Shown here one piece after another: positions 16,250 through 24,105 of a stretch of 49,670 nucleotides of DNA. The notes below the pieces were generated by a model, which saw only the letters and a program-made list of their open reading frames with translations, was not told where the DNA came from and did not search any database. This DNA comes from Gemmatimonadota bacterium. GTDB taxonomy: Bacteria; JAAXHH01. The stretch is from the NCBI GenBank assembly GCA_026705925.1, contig JAPOZT010000020.1, positions 1-49,670 of the forward strand. The letters run 5' to 3'. How positions within the stretch are numbered: position 1 is the stretch's first letter; every line of letters begins with the position of its first letter. Made by a program: the position numbers and the translations under genes.

Positions 16250-18154
16250 TCACAGTTCGGCGGTGGATATGAGTTCGACCAGGGCCGGGCGGGCCAGCGC
16301 GATGAGGTCCTCGATATCGAATTCGGCCAGCAGTCCGAAGCAGAAGAGGGGCGAGAGGGATTCGTACCGTCCGGGTTCATCGATCAATCGGTGCAGGCTG
16401 GCAAGGCCGCGATGCAGTGTGATTTCATTGACCGTCACGCCGCAAAGGGACGCCGCCATCAGGGCGATCACCGAGGACATGGGTCCCCACGCCACCACGC
16501 CCAACCGGGCCGGTTCTTCGTGATGCATGACCGCCGCGAGCTGGGCGACCTGGAGACCCAGCATCCGGCCTCCGCTCGACGCCATCATCATGGTCCACTG
16601 ATGGGGCGCCTTGCCCAGACCGCAGGCGCCCTGCATGACCAGTTCCACCGTCATGGCCCTGACATTGTCCCGCAGGGCGTCCTCTACCAGGCCTTCCGCC
16701 CCCTGCCATCCTTCATCCGCTACGATCAGACGCTTCCCTCCGGAGTCCAGATTCGTGGGAATGGTGGTCACGGCGGGTAACTCCCATCCGTCCCGCAAGT
16801 GGTAGCAGGCGTGTTCCAGCCGACAGCCGTTGTCCAAGCGCGAAGCCTGGCCGGTCACCCGCTCAACGGTCAGCGGCTGGTAACGCAGCAGGGACTTCAA
16901 CCGTTCCCTGCCCGCTTCCTGCCAACGGGAGAGCGCTTCGGGTTCCTCGGGTGGCTCCGGACGTTTCAGTCCAAGGGCCAGAGACCGGGCAACGGAGACG
17001 AAATCGGCGTTGCCCGCCGGCGTTCCAACCCACAGTTCTTCTTCGGTGCGGACTTCGTCTTCCGAGGGAATCTCTTCGTCGCGGGACGGTGTGCCAGACC
17101 GGCCATCGAGGAAATGCCGGTTCAAAAACCCGTAGAACCGCTCCCGGTGTTCCCGCTCATAGTTGTGGGTCCCCGGCTCCAGATTGTTGTGAAATGCAAA
17201 GGCGTCGGGTCTTCCCAATGCGGCGTACAACGGGCGAACCGGTTCGTAGACCGAGGGCCGCGCCCTGGCGGTCTGGAAGCAACAGTCGTCATTTTCGTTA
17301 TACATCAGTAGGGCCGGTCGTGGCGCAAGCAGAGCCGTGAGCATGGGATAATCGGCCGTCGCGGCGAGATCCGAGGCGTTCTGCTCGATGTCACCCCGGT
17401 CGGCTCGGTGGTTGACCCGGTAGTCGAGGCCGATGTAACCGGCGTTAGGCGCGGCGAGGCGCACCCGCGTGTCCAGGGCCGCGAGAATGATCGTCTGCCA
17501 GCCCCCGCCGGACAGTCCGGTCACGGCGATACGCTCCGGGTCGACTTGTTCCAGGTCCAGCAGCACCTCCAGCCCGCGGCACATGGCCAGGTAGAACACG
17601 GCGATGCCCGCCACACCGCACAGTTCCAGGTAGCTCGCGTTGTTGTGCTGGTAGCCCGGACCCTGCAGTTCTCCGAAACTCAGCCACTCCGGATTCAGCG
17701 CGAACACGCCCCGGCGGGCCAGGTTGATACACCGAATCTGCTTGTAGTCCACCGCCTTGCCAGGAGGCCCCACATGCCCGTTCAGGTTCAATACGCCCGG
17801 CGCCGAATCCGACGGATCATCCGGTTCATAAAGGAGGGACGGGATGACCAGGCCGGGCTGGCCGGGCCGATCCGGTTGGCCGGGTTGACCGGGCAGCGCG
17901 TGGTAGGTCAACTTGCGAATCCGGTATCCCTTGCCGGTTTCTATCACGTCGGTCCACTCGACGTCTGGCGTGCAGTTTCTCCACGCGTCGGGCACGCCTT
18001 TGAAAATTACCTCTTCCAGCACGGTCCGTCGCAACTTGCCGGCCTCTTCTGCCCAGGTCGCGGCATCGGGAAGGTCAAATCGCGGAATGCGGCTCAGCAA
18101 GTAAGCCTTAAGCGTGTCCACCGTGCGCGATTCCCGGTCCGGCTCTTTTATCAT
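16250..18154 (-). CDS. Two-part alpha/beta hydrolase (acetylxylan esterase-like)
   Basis: In this 634-residue protein the first half is an alpha/beta hydrolase of the large carbohydrate-esterase-like type. Nucleophile S215 sits in VTGLSGGGWQT, an oxyanion-side HG motif is at LNLNGHVG, and a likely catalytic His is in LEPGTHNYE (about 317). From about residue 385 a second hydrolase-like half begins. It has a possible degenerate elbow, MMASSGGRMLG, in place of GxSxG, so it may be non-catalytic. No signal peptide is visible. A short GQPGQPDRPGQPG insert occurs at residues 89-101. The start follows the transglutaminase stop after one base, which ties it to the ATP-grasp/alpha-E/transglutaminase operon. 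Substrate unknown. Confidence 0.75.
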   Translation of the reverse strand: MIKEPDRESRTVDTLKAYLLSRIPRFDLPDAATWAEEAGKLRRTVLEEVIFKGVPDAWRNCTPDVEWTDVIETGKGYRIRKLTYHALPGQPGQPDRPGQPGLVIPSLLYEPDDPSDSAPGVLNLNGHVGPPGKAVDYKQIRCINLARRGVFALNPEWLSFGELQGPGYQHNNASYLELCGVAGIAVFYLAMCRGLEVLLDLEQVDPERIAVTGLSGGGWQTIILAALDTRVRLAAPNAGYIGLDYRVNHRADRGDIEQNASDLAATADYPMLTALLAPRPALLMYNENDDCCFQTARARPSVYEPVRPLYAALGRPDAFAFHNNLEPGTHNYEREHRERFYGFLNRHFLDGRSGTPSRDEEIPSEDEVRTEEELWVGTPAGNADFVSVARSLALGLKRPEPPEEPEALSRWQEAGRERLKSLLRYQPLTVERVTGQASRLDNGCRLEHACYHLRDGWELPAVTTIPTNLDSGGKRLIVADEGWQGAEGLVEDALRDNVRAMTVELVMQGACGLGKAPHQWTMMMASSGGRMLGLQVAQLAAVMHHEEPARLGVVAWGPMSSVIALMAASLCGVTVNEITLHRGLASLHRLIDEPGRYESLSPLFCFGLLAEFDIEDLIALARPALVELISTAEL

Positions 18155-18155
18155 T

Positions 18156-19088
18156 TCAGCTCCTCGGTGTCGAATATGATGAATCGACGGGGTGTTCCGG
18201 CACAGGTTCCATGCTCACCTCCACTTCAAGCTGGATATCGCCACCTCCGAACAGCACGCCTCGCGTGGGGGACACATCCTGGTAGTCGCGTCCCATCGCC
18301 ACCCGCACGTGACGTTCGTCGGCCAGGATCGCGTTCGTGGGATCGAATCCCGTCCAGCCGGGTCCAGGCAGCAGGCATTCCACCCAGGCGTGCGAGGTCG
18401 TTCCTCTGCCTCCTCCGCCTCCTCCGGCTCCCCCGGCTGCACTGTCTGCCGCGGTTACGTCATGGACATAACCGGACACGTACCGGGCTGGAATGCCCCA
18501 GGTCCGCGCAATGGCGATCATGACGTGGGCGTAATCCTGGCATACACCGCGGCCGGTATCCAGGATGTGTTCGATCGTGGAGGAGATCGTAGTGCTCCCG
18601 GGCACATACTCGAAGCATTCGTAGAGTGCGCCGGAAAGCCGTCTCAGTACGGCCAGGGGGTCACCAGCGGGTGTAACACCGCTCCGTTGCACGAATCGCT
18701 CCAGCGCGGGTGAAGGAACGGCCAGGCCGCTGTGATCCAGAAAGTCCCGGTGGTGGAACGAATCTCGCCATCCCCGGATGGTCGCCCAGGCACCTTCGTC
18801 ACAGCCCTCGGGCGGTGCATCCCGTGACATTACATCAACCGTGGAACGCGCGGTTATGAACAGCGACTGATGTTCGCGATTCAAGTGAAGTTGGTGACGT
18901 GCATTTCCGAACGCGTCCGTAACCTCAAAGACCGAGCCTTCCGGTTCCGTCTCGAGCCGGAACGCGGAGACACGCTGGCCGTGGTCCTCGAGCGGTTTGA
19001 GCGCCAGGGACATGGCACAGTTACGCACGGGGTAGCCATAGCGGTACTTCGTGACATGTTCGATCCGGTATCGCACGTTTTTGGCCAT
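18156..19088 (-). CDS. Transglutaminase-like cysteine peptidase-fold protein
   Basis: This 310-residue cytoplasmic protein combines an N-terminal bacterial transglutaminase-like domain (YRIEHVTKYRYGYPV) with the catalytic core. The triad is C183 in GRGVCQDYAHVM, H233 in TSHAWVE and D249 in GFDPTN. Related proteins are predicted peptidases or amidases that act with alpha-E and circularly permuted ATP-grasp proteins, perhaps removing or trimming an amide-linked modification. A run of glycines (GGAGGGGGGRG, about 219-229) is inserted just before the catalytic His. The gene follows the alpha-E gene after four bases and precedes the hydrolase after one, so translation is probably coupled. Confidence 0.92.
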   Translation of the reverse strand: MAKNVRYRIEHVTKYRYGYPVRNCAMSLALKPLEDHGQRVSAFRLETEPEGSVFEVTDAFGNARHQLHLNREHQSLFITARSTVDVMSRDAPPEGCDEGAWATIRGWRDSFHHRDFLDHSGLAVPSPALERFVQRSGVTPAGDPLAVLRRLSGALYECFEYVPGSTTISSTIEHILDTGRGVCQDYAHVMIAIARTWGIPARYVSGYVHDVTAADSAAGGAGGGGGGRGTTSHAWVECLLPGPGWTGFDPTNAILADERHVRVAMGRDYQDVSPTRGVLFGGGDIQLEVEVSMEPVPEHPVDSSYSTPRS

Positions 19089-19092
19089 GGCG

Positions 19093-20061
19093 TCAGCGAA
19101 TTGCCAGAGACTCCAGGGGATAGGCGATATAGACGTCCATGATCTGCTGGTGTAGTTTCCGGCTGTCGCCGTTCACCTGGTCCAATGTGGCGCGCCATGA
19201 CGTAACGTCGTTACTGCCGTCCAGGACGACTGCGCACAGGGAGGCACTGAGCGCCGCCGCGTCCCTGCCCGCGCCGGGCGACGGGCCCGAACCAATGGCG
19301 TCCAGCACGGAGGAGACCGCGTCGAGGGACCGGCGCATCGATCCCGGAAGCAGTTCGTCCGTGACGATCAGGTCGAGCACCTGACCGGGCTGTACCACTA
19401 CGCTGTAGGAATGCACGTAGGCGTCGAAGGCGCGGAACACGTGCAGCAGGTTCGCCCAGTCCGCGTCGAACGATTCGTCCTGCCTGTCCTGCGCAGCGAT
19501 CTGCGCCAACAGGATCGACGCGGAAAGCTGCACCCGTTCGATGTACCGGCCCAGCTGGATGAAATGCCAGCCTTCATCGCGGTACATGGTCGCCTCGGCC
19601 ACGCCGGTGAAGGTGGCGATGTCCTTTGCCGTCCCCGCATAGAATGACTCAGGAGCCGTCTTCCATATCTCCTGGATGGTCAGCCCCTGCAGGCGCAGGA
19701 AGGTCATGTTCAACGAAAGCCACATCTCGGCGCTGATGTAGTTGCGGACCTGCCGCGCGTTCTCCCGGGCGTACGCGAAGCAGTTCCATATGGAATCCGG
19801 ATTCGTAGGCTCGAAGGTCAGGTGGTCGGCCAGGGTATAGGAGTCGGCCAGCGTGTAGTCGTCGCTCCCGAAGGCTTCCAGCGTACCGGCGGGCGGGAGT
19901 TGGTTCATGCTGCTGTACACGCGGTTCCATCCGAAGTGGATCTCGCGCAGCGGACGGTCCACCAGCGTTTCCACCTGCAGCTGCATCAGCCGGCTGAGGT
20001 GCGCGGCGCGCTCGAGATACCGGCCCATCCAGTACAGGCCCTGTGCGCTCCTGGACAGCAT
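19093..20061 (-). CDS. Alpha-E domain protein (DUF403)
   Basis: This 322-residue all-helical protein has the family opening MLSRSAQGLYWMGRYLERA and later WHFIQLGRYIERVQLSASIL. Alpha-E proteins have no proven activity. They are almost always encoded beside a circularly permuted ATP-grasp protein and a transglutaminase-like protein, and are predicted to take part in a peptide ligation system. Here its ATG (20061) directly abuts the TGA of the ATP-grasp gene, with no intervening base. Family assignment is firm; the function is inferred from conserved neighbours. Confidence 0.93.
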   Translation of the reverse strand: MLSRSAQGLYWMGRYLERAAHLSRLMQLQVETLVDRPLREIHFGWNRVYSSMNQLPPAGTLEAFGSDDYTLADSYTLADHLTFEPTNPDSIWNCFAYARENARQVRNYISAEMWLSLNMTFLRLQGLTIQEIWKTAPESFYAGTAKDIATFTGVAEATMYRDEGWHFIQLGRYIERVQLSASILLAQIAAQDRQDESFDADWANLLHVFRAFDAYVHSYSVVVQPGQVLDLIVTDELLPGSMRRSLDAVSSVLDAIGSGPSPGAGRDAAALSASLCAVVLDGSNDVTSWRATLDQVNGDSRKLHQQIMDVYIAYPLESLAIR

Positions 20062-21495
20062 TCAGTCCTCCAGTACCCAGACGTCCTTGCCCCCGCCTCC
20101 CTGGCTGGAGTTTACGACCAGGCTGCCCTCCCGCAGCGCGACCCGGCAGAACGCGCCCGGTACGATACGCGTCTGTCGGCCGTGAAGCACGAAGGGCCGC
20201 AGGTCCACGTGCCGCGCCGCGGCACGGCTCCTGATCAGGCACGGCGCACGCGAAAGGTCCAGTACGGGCTGCGAAATGAAGTCCGCGGGGTTTTCCCGCA
20301 GTTCGCTGGCGCAGGCTTCTCTTTCATCAGGCGTCGATTCCGGTCCGACCAGCATGCCGTATCCACCGGACCCGCCCACCCGTTTCACGACGAGGTCCCG
20401 CAGGTTGTCCAGAGTGAATTCGAGATCCTCCGGCCGTCGGCAGATGTAGGTCTTCACGTTCCGCAGCAACGGTTCTTCGGCCAGGTAGTAGCGGATCATG
20501 TCGGGGACGTAGGCGTAAACGCTCTTGTCGTCCGCGACGCCCGTACCCGGTGCGTTCACCAGGGTGACGTTGCCAGCCCGGTAGACGCCCATGAGGCCCG
20601 GGAGGCCCAGCAGGGAGTCCGGCCGGAATACGAGCGGGTCCAGGAAATCGTCGTCTACTCGCCGGTAGATGACATCCACCCTTTGCAGGCCCGAAGTGGT
20701 GCGCATGTACACGTAACCGCCGTCAACCAGCAGGTCCCGGCCCTCGACCAGGGTCGCCCCGATCTCGTGCGCCAGGTAGATGTGCTCATAGAACGCCGCG
20801 TTGTATACGCCGGGGGTCAGCAGCACGACGCAAGGATCGTTTTCCGCACGCGGCGCGAGTTCCCTCAGCGTTTCGCGAAGCATGCGCCCGTAGTGCTCGA
20901 CCTCCCGCACCCGGCAGCTGCGGTAGAGCCGGCGCAGGTTGGCCTTGACCGCCTTCCGGTTGGCGACCATGTAGGATACGCCGGAAGGCACGCGCAAGTT
21001 GTCCTCGAGCACGTGAAATCCTTCGTTCGTGCGAACCAGGTCGGTGCCGCAGACCGCGACATAGGTCCCGTGCGGCACGGGCACTCCCCGCATTTCGACA
21101 CGGTACTGGGGACAGCCGCGCACCAGATCGACCGGGACGACCCCGTCTTCGACAATGCGGGCAGAACCGTATACATCGGCAAGAAACCGGTTCAACGCCT
21201 TCAGCCGCTGGGCAAGTCCGGATTCGAGCTGTCGCCAATCTGCGCCGGGCAGGATCCGGGGCAGGCAGTCGACGGGCATGATGCGCTCGTCGGCTTCTTC
21301 TCCGCCGTATACCGTAAACGTGATGCCTTCGCTGGAAAAGGAATGGGTGACCCGTTCCTGCATGCGAACGAGTTCTTCGACGGGAAGCCGGAGCAGAGAT
21401 TCGTGCAGACTGCGGCAATGAGCACGCGGCGTACCGTCAGGCAGGAACATTTCGTCGTAGAAAGCGCTGTCCAGGTCGTATGCGTCGAAATCCAT
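20062..21495 (-). CDS. Circularly permuted type 2 ATP-grasp protein
   Basis: I place the start at 21495 (MDFDAYDLDSAFYDEMF), with GGAG nine bases upstream; this gives 477 residues. Family motifs include EGITFTVYGGEEADERIMPVD, IPVDLVRGCPQYRVEMRG-like segments, DVIYRRVDDDFLDPLVFRPDSLLG (split across the permuted ATP-grasp core), NAPGTGVADDKSVYAYVP and VVKRVGGSGGYGMLVGP, the last being a nucleotide-binding loop. ATP-grasp enzymes make amide or ester bonds through acyl phosphates. This permuted family is predicted to ligate a peptide or amino acid together with the alpha-E protein. It is the first gene of a four-gene operon. Confidence 0.93.
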   Translation of the reverse strand: MDFDAYDLDSAFYDEMFLPDGTPRAHCRSLHESLLRLPVEELVRMQERVTHSFSSEGITFTVYGGEEADERIMPVDCLPRILPGADWRQLESGLAQRLKALNRFLADVYGSARIVEDGVVPVDLVRGCPQYRVEMRGVPVPHGTYVAVCGTDLVRTNEGFHVLEDNLRVPSGVSYMVANRKAVKANLRRLYRSCRVREVEHYGRMLRETLRELAPRAENDPCVVLLTPGVYNAAFYEHIYLAHEIGATLVEGRDLLVDGGYVYMRTTSGLQRVDVIYRRVDDDFLDPLVFRPDSLLGLPGLMGVYRAGNVTLVNAPGTGVADDKSVYAYVPDMIRYYLAEEPLLRNVKTYICRRPEDLEFTLDNLRDLVVKRVGGSGGYGMLVGPESTPDEREACASELRENPADFISQPVLDLSRAPCLIRSRAAARHVDLRPFVLHGRQTRIVPGAFCRVALREGSLVVNSSQGGGGKDVWVLED

Positions 21496-21846
21496 TACGA
21501 GGGTCTCCGATCGTCGGACCAGCTCATGCTTTCCACCGGCTAACATGTTATATCGGGCAAAGCGGCAGATCAAGGGAAGTCTCCTCGCGCGATCAGGACC
21601 CGGACGGCATGACTTCCAGGTCCGTCCGTATCGTATGCGAACCTGCCTTCCGATGCCAACATTTCTATTGCGTTTTCAGGTTCTGCAGGTATAATCACGC
21701 TTAGGTATATTCACTCGTCATATGTACCGTCCGCGCGCGAATCCTGTCTTGCTGATACCAGTTGCATCAGCCTGATCGTCCTTCATACACAACCTGAGAC
21801 ATAAACAGAGGTTTCCGCGATAGTCAAAGCGGCGGGAGATGGATTG
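21496..21846. promoter_or_regulatory. Divergent intergenic region, ATP-grasp operon versus metal operon
   Basis: There is no gene in these 351 bases. On the plus strand TTGCGT (21668-21673) and TATAAT (21690-21695), 16 bases apart, form a good promoter for the metal operon, leaving a leader of about 145 bases. Inside that leader GCTGAT-N9-ATCAGC (21751-21771) could form a hairpin. I did not find an equally good promoter for the ATP-grasp operon. Confidence 0.5.
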
Positions 21847-23166
21847 ATGGGCGCTACGCTGGCGAATACACTTACCGCGTATTTTGACTTCATCTGGATG
21901 TCCTTCCTGTTGCTGGGGCCGATGTTGATCCTGGGTCTGCTGCTTGCCGGCCTTATCCACGTGTTCATCTCCCGGGAAGCGATTCTCAAATGGCTTCGGG
22001 ACGACAGTCTCCGGTCGGTCTCCGTCAGCTCCGCGGTCGGCGTGCCGGTCCCGCTCTGCAGTTGTTCCGTCGTCCCCGTCGTGGCTGAAATGCGACGGAA
22101 GGGCGCCTCCCGTTCGTCCTGCATGGCCTTCCTGATCACCGCGCCGGAAACCGGAGCGGACTCTATCCTCGTCACCAATGCGTTTTTCGGGTTCGTCGTC
22201 GCCGTGGTACGCCCCGTCATCAGCTTCATCACAGCGGTCGTAGCGGGCGTTTTCTGCATTGGCCTGATCAAGGACGACCGCGGGGCAGTCAAGCCGGACA
22301 CGGAAAGCCACGAATCCCCTGACCACGATCTTGATCATTGCCACACGGTCCATGATCCGTTGATATCGGACAAGAACGATTGCTACGTCAGTCCCTCCGC
22401 CATGAAGATCCTGATGAAGCGGTGGTTAAACGGGTTAACCACCGTGGCTTTCATCGGAAGATTCGGATCGTGGATCAAACCGGTTTTTTACCGCGAAATC
22501 GCTGGTGAACAGGCGAAAAAGTCCGGCAAGGCTGTCGAGACGAACCGCGTTGCAGCGCAATACCCCGGTCTCGATTTCAAGAAGATCGTCCGCCACATCA
22601 TGCACTACGGCTTTGTAGAGATCGCCGACGATATTCTCTTCGCACTGCTCGTCGGCATCGCGCTGGGCGGCGTGCTCTTTCTCGTCATTCCAGCCGACAT
22701 GATGTCGAACGACTACGCGCGCTGGCTGTCCTACCCCGTAATGATCATCGTCGGCGTGCCCCTCTACATTTGCGCTTCGGCCAGCACACCGATAGCGGCC
22801 GCGCTTGTCGCCCGAGGCGTGAGCCCCGGCGCTGCGCTGATTTTCCTGATGACCGGACCGGCTACCAACACGAGTACCATCGCCATCATCATGAGTCGAT
22901 TCGGCAGGCGCTTCGCGGCCGTTTACGTGGCCTCCGTCATCGCGGTTACCGCCGTCATCGGCATCACCATCGATTTCATGCTGCTGGCGACGGGCTTCAC
23001 GGTTTCCGTTAACCTGCTTCCTTCCGATTCCCACGCGATCCAGTTCATACAGTGGGGCGGAGCGACTGCATTGATCGCGCTGATCATCTGGCGGTACCGC
23101 GCTGGCGCCATGCGAAAAGGATACCATGAAATGATGTCCAATGTCAGGATGCGTCCATCAAGATGA
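21847..23166 (+). CDS. SO_0444-type Cu/Zn efflux permease
   Basis: The ATG at 21847 with GGGAG eight bases upstream gives 439 residues. About ten membrane helices are apparent. The family's mark is the cysteine motif VPVPLCSCSVVPVVAEMRRKG (C71, C73) with a second similar half (VGVPLYICASASTPIAAALV), as in ArsP/SO_0444 permeases that move As, Cu or Zn. A hydrophilic loop around residues 155-175 is rich in His and Asp (HESPDHDLDHCHTVHD) and could bind metal. Its stop overlaps the start of the ZIP gene (ATGA), so the two are translationally coupled in one metal operon ending with a P1B-ATPase. Confidence 0.85.
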   Translation: MGATLANTLTAYFDFIWMSFLLLGPMLILGLLLAGLIHVFISREAILKWLRDDSLRSVSVSSAVGVPVPLCSCSVVPVVAEMRRKGASRSSCMAFLITAPETGADSILVTNAFFGFVVAVVRPVISFITAVVAGVFCIGLIKDDRGAVKPDTESHESPDHDLDHCHTVHDPLISDKNDCYVSPSAMKILMKRWLNGLTTVAFIGRFGSWIKPVFYREIAGEQAKKSGKAVETNRVAAQYPGLDFKKIVRHIMHYGFVEIADDILFALLVGIALGGVLFLVIPADMMSNDYARWLSYPVMIIVGVPLYICASASTPIAAALVARGVSPGAALIFLMTGPATNTSTIAIIMSRFGRRFAAVYVASVIAVTAVIGITIDFMLLATGFTVSVNLLPSDSHAIQFIQWGGATALIALIIWRYRAGAMRKGYHEMMSNVRMRPSR

Positions 23167-24077
23167 ACGATTTCGTTTTGCTACTTCTGGCGTATTCGAC
23201 AGTGATCTTTGCCGTTTCCCTGCTCGGTGGGAAGCTTTCAGCCATCGTCACCCTGACCCACACCCGGACGCATCTGGTCATGAGTTTCGTGGCGGGGTTT
23301 CTACTGGGCGTCGCCATGTACCATCTGCTGTTGCACAGCCTCGAAGACATCCCCGGTCCGCATGCCGGTGAAATCGCCGTGGGTTGCGTAGTACTGGGCG
23401 TCATCATGATGATCGTACTGCTGCGGCTCTTTCGGTTCCATCAACACGAATTCGACCAGGATCCGGTCCAGGTATCGGATCATGACGGCCAGCACGGCCA
23501 CCCGGACCAGCACGGCCACCTGGACCAACACGGCCATCAGGCTGCGACAGTCGTCAATCCCCGAAGCGTGTTCGGCGTCGCCACGGGCCTCGGCCTGCAT
23601 ACCATCACCGAGGGGATCGCCCTCGGAGCGAGCATGCGTATGGGACTGATTCACAACGAGAGTGCGATCCTCGTGGGACTGGGCGTGTTCCTGGCGATCA
23701 TGCTGCATAAACCCCTGGATGCGTATTCCATCATCGGATTGATGCGGGTATCCGGTTACCGGAACCAGACCTGCACGCTGACCAACATCGGTTTCGCCCT
23801 GCTTTGTCCGCTCATCACCGTATTGACCTTTTTTGGCGTCGGTCTGTTGAGTCAATTCAACGAACTGCACGTCGTGGGGTACGTCATGGCCTTCGCCGCC
23901 GGTGTTTTCCTGTGCATCGCCCTGAGCGACCTGCTACCCGAGATACAGTTTCACAGCCACGACCGCGGAATCCTCGTCCTGGCCTTTCTCATCGGGGTCG
24001 GGCTCGCGTACGCCCTTTTCCACTTCGAATCCGAGACCATGCACGGGCTGGAGATGTTGGATACCCATATCCACTAG
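23163..24077 (+). CDS. ZIP family metal transporter with His-rich loop
   Basis: This 304-residue, eight-helix protein has TM4 motif LHTITEGIALGAS (H146, E150) and TM5 motif MLHKPLDAYSI (H182), the binuclear metal site of ZIP transporters. In TM5 the usual HE..HE pattern is changed to HK..D. The cytoplasmic loop between TM3 and TM4 (residues 93-125) is full of histidines in three xDQHGH-type repeats, a likely sensor or chelating segment. ZIP proteins move Zn, Fe or other divalent ions, usually into the cytoplasm. Encoding one between two apparent exporters, with a 4-base overlap to the permease, suggests paired uptake and efflux or an outward-acting variant. Confidence 0.88.
   Translation: MNDFVLLLLAYSTVIFAVSLLGGKLSAIVTLTHTRTHLVMSFVAGFLLGVAMYHLLLHSLEDIPGPHAGEIAVGCVVLGVIMMIVLLRLFRFHQHEFDQDPVQVSDHDGQHGHPDQHGHLDQHGHQAATVVNPRSVFGVATGLGLHTITEGIALGASMRMGLIHNESAILVGLGVFLAIMLHKPLDAYSIIGLMRVSGYRNQTCTLTNIGFALLCPLITVLTFFGVGLLSQFNELHVVGYVMAFAAGVFLCIALSDLLPEIQFHSHDRGILVLAFLIGVGLAYALFHFESETMHGLEMLDTHIH
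23484..23537 (+). repeat. 18-bp tandem repeat encoding the His-rich loop of the ZIP protein
   Basis: Three 18-base units encode DGQHGH, PDQHGH and LDQHGH. The second and third are nearly identical at the DNA level. The repeat is in frame and enlarges the metal-binding loop. Confidence 0.85.
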
Positions 24078-24105
24078 CATCCCCCCCGCGCCGCAAGCAG
24101 CGCCC

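Noticed and set aside
19822..21543. 573-codon plus-strand open frame
   Set aside because: It lies opposite the alpha-E and ATP-grasp genes, which are clear family members; its residues are typical antisense composition (rich in His, Arg, Gln, Val).
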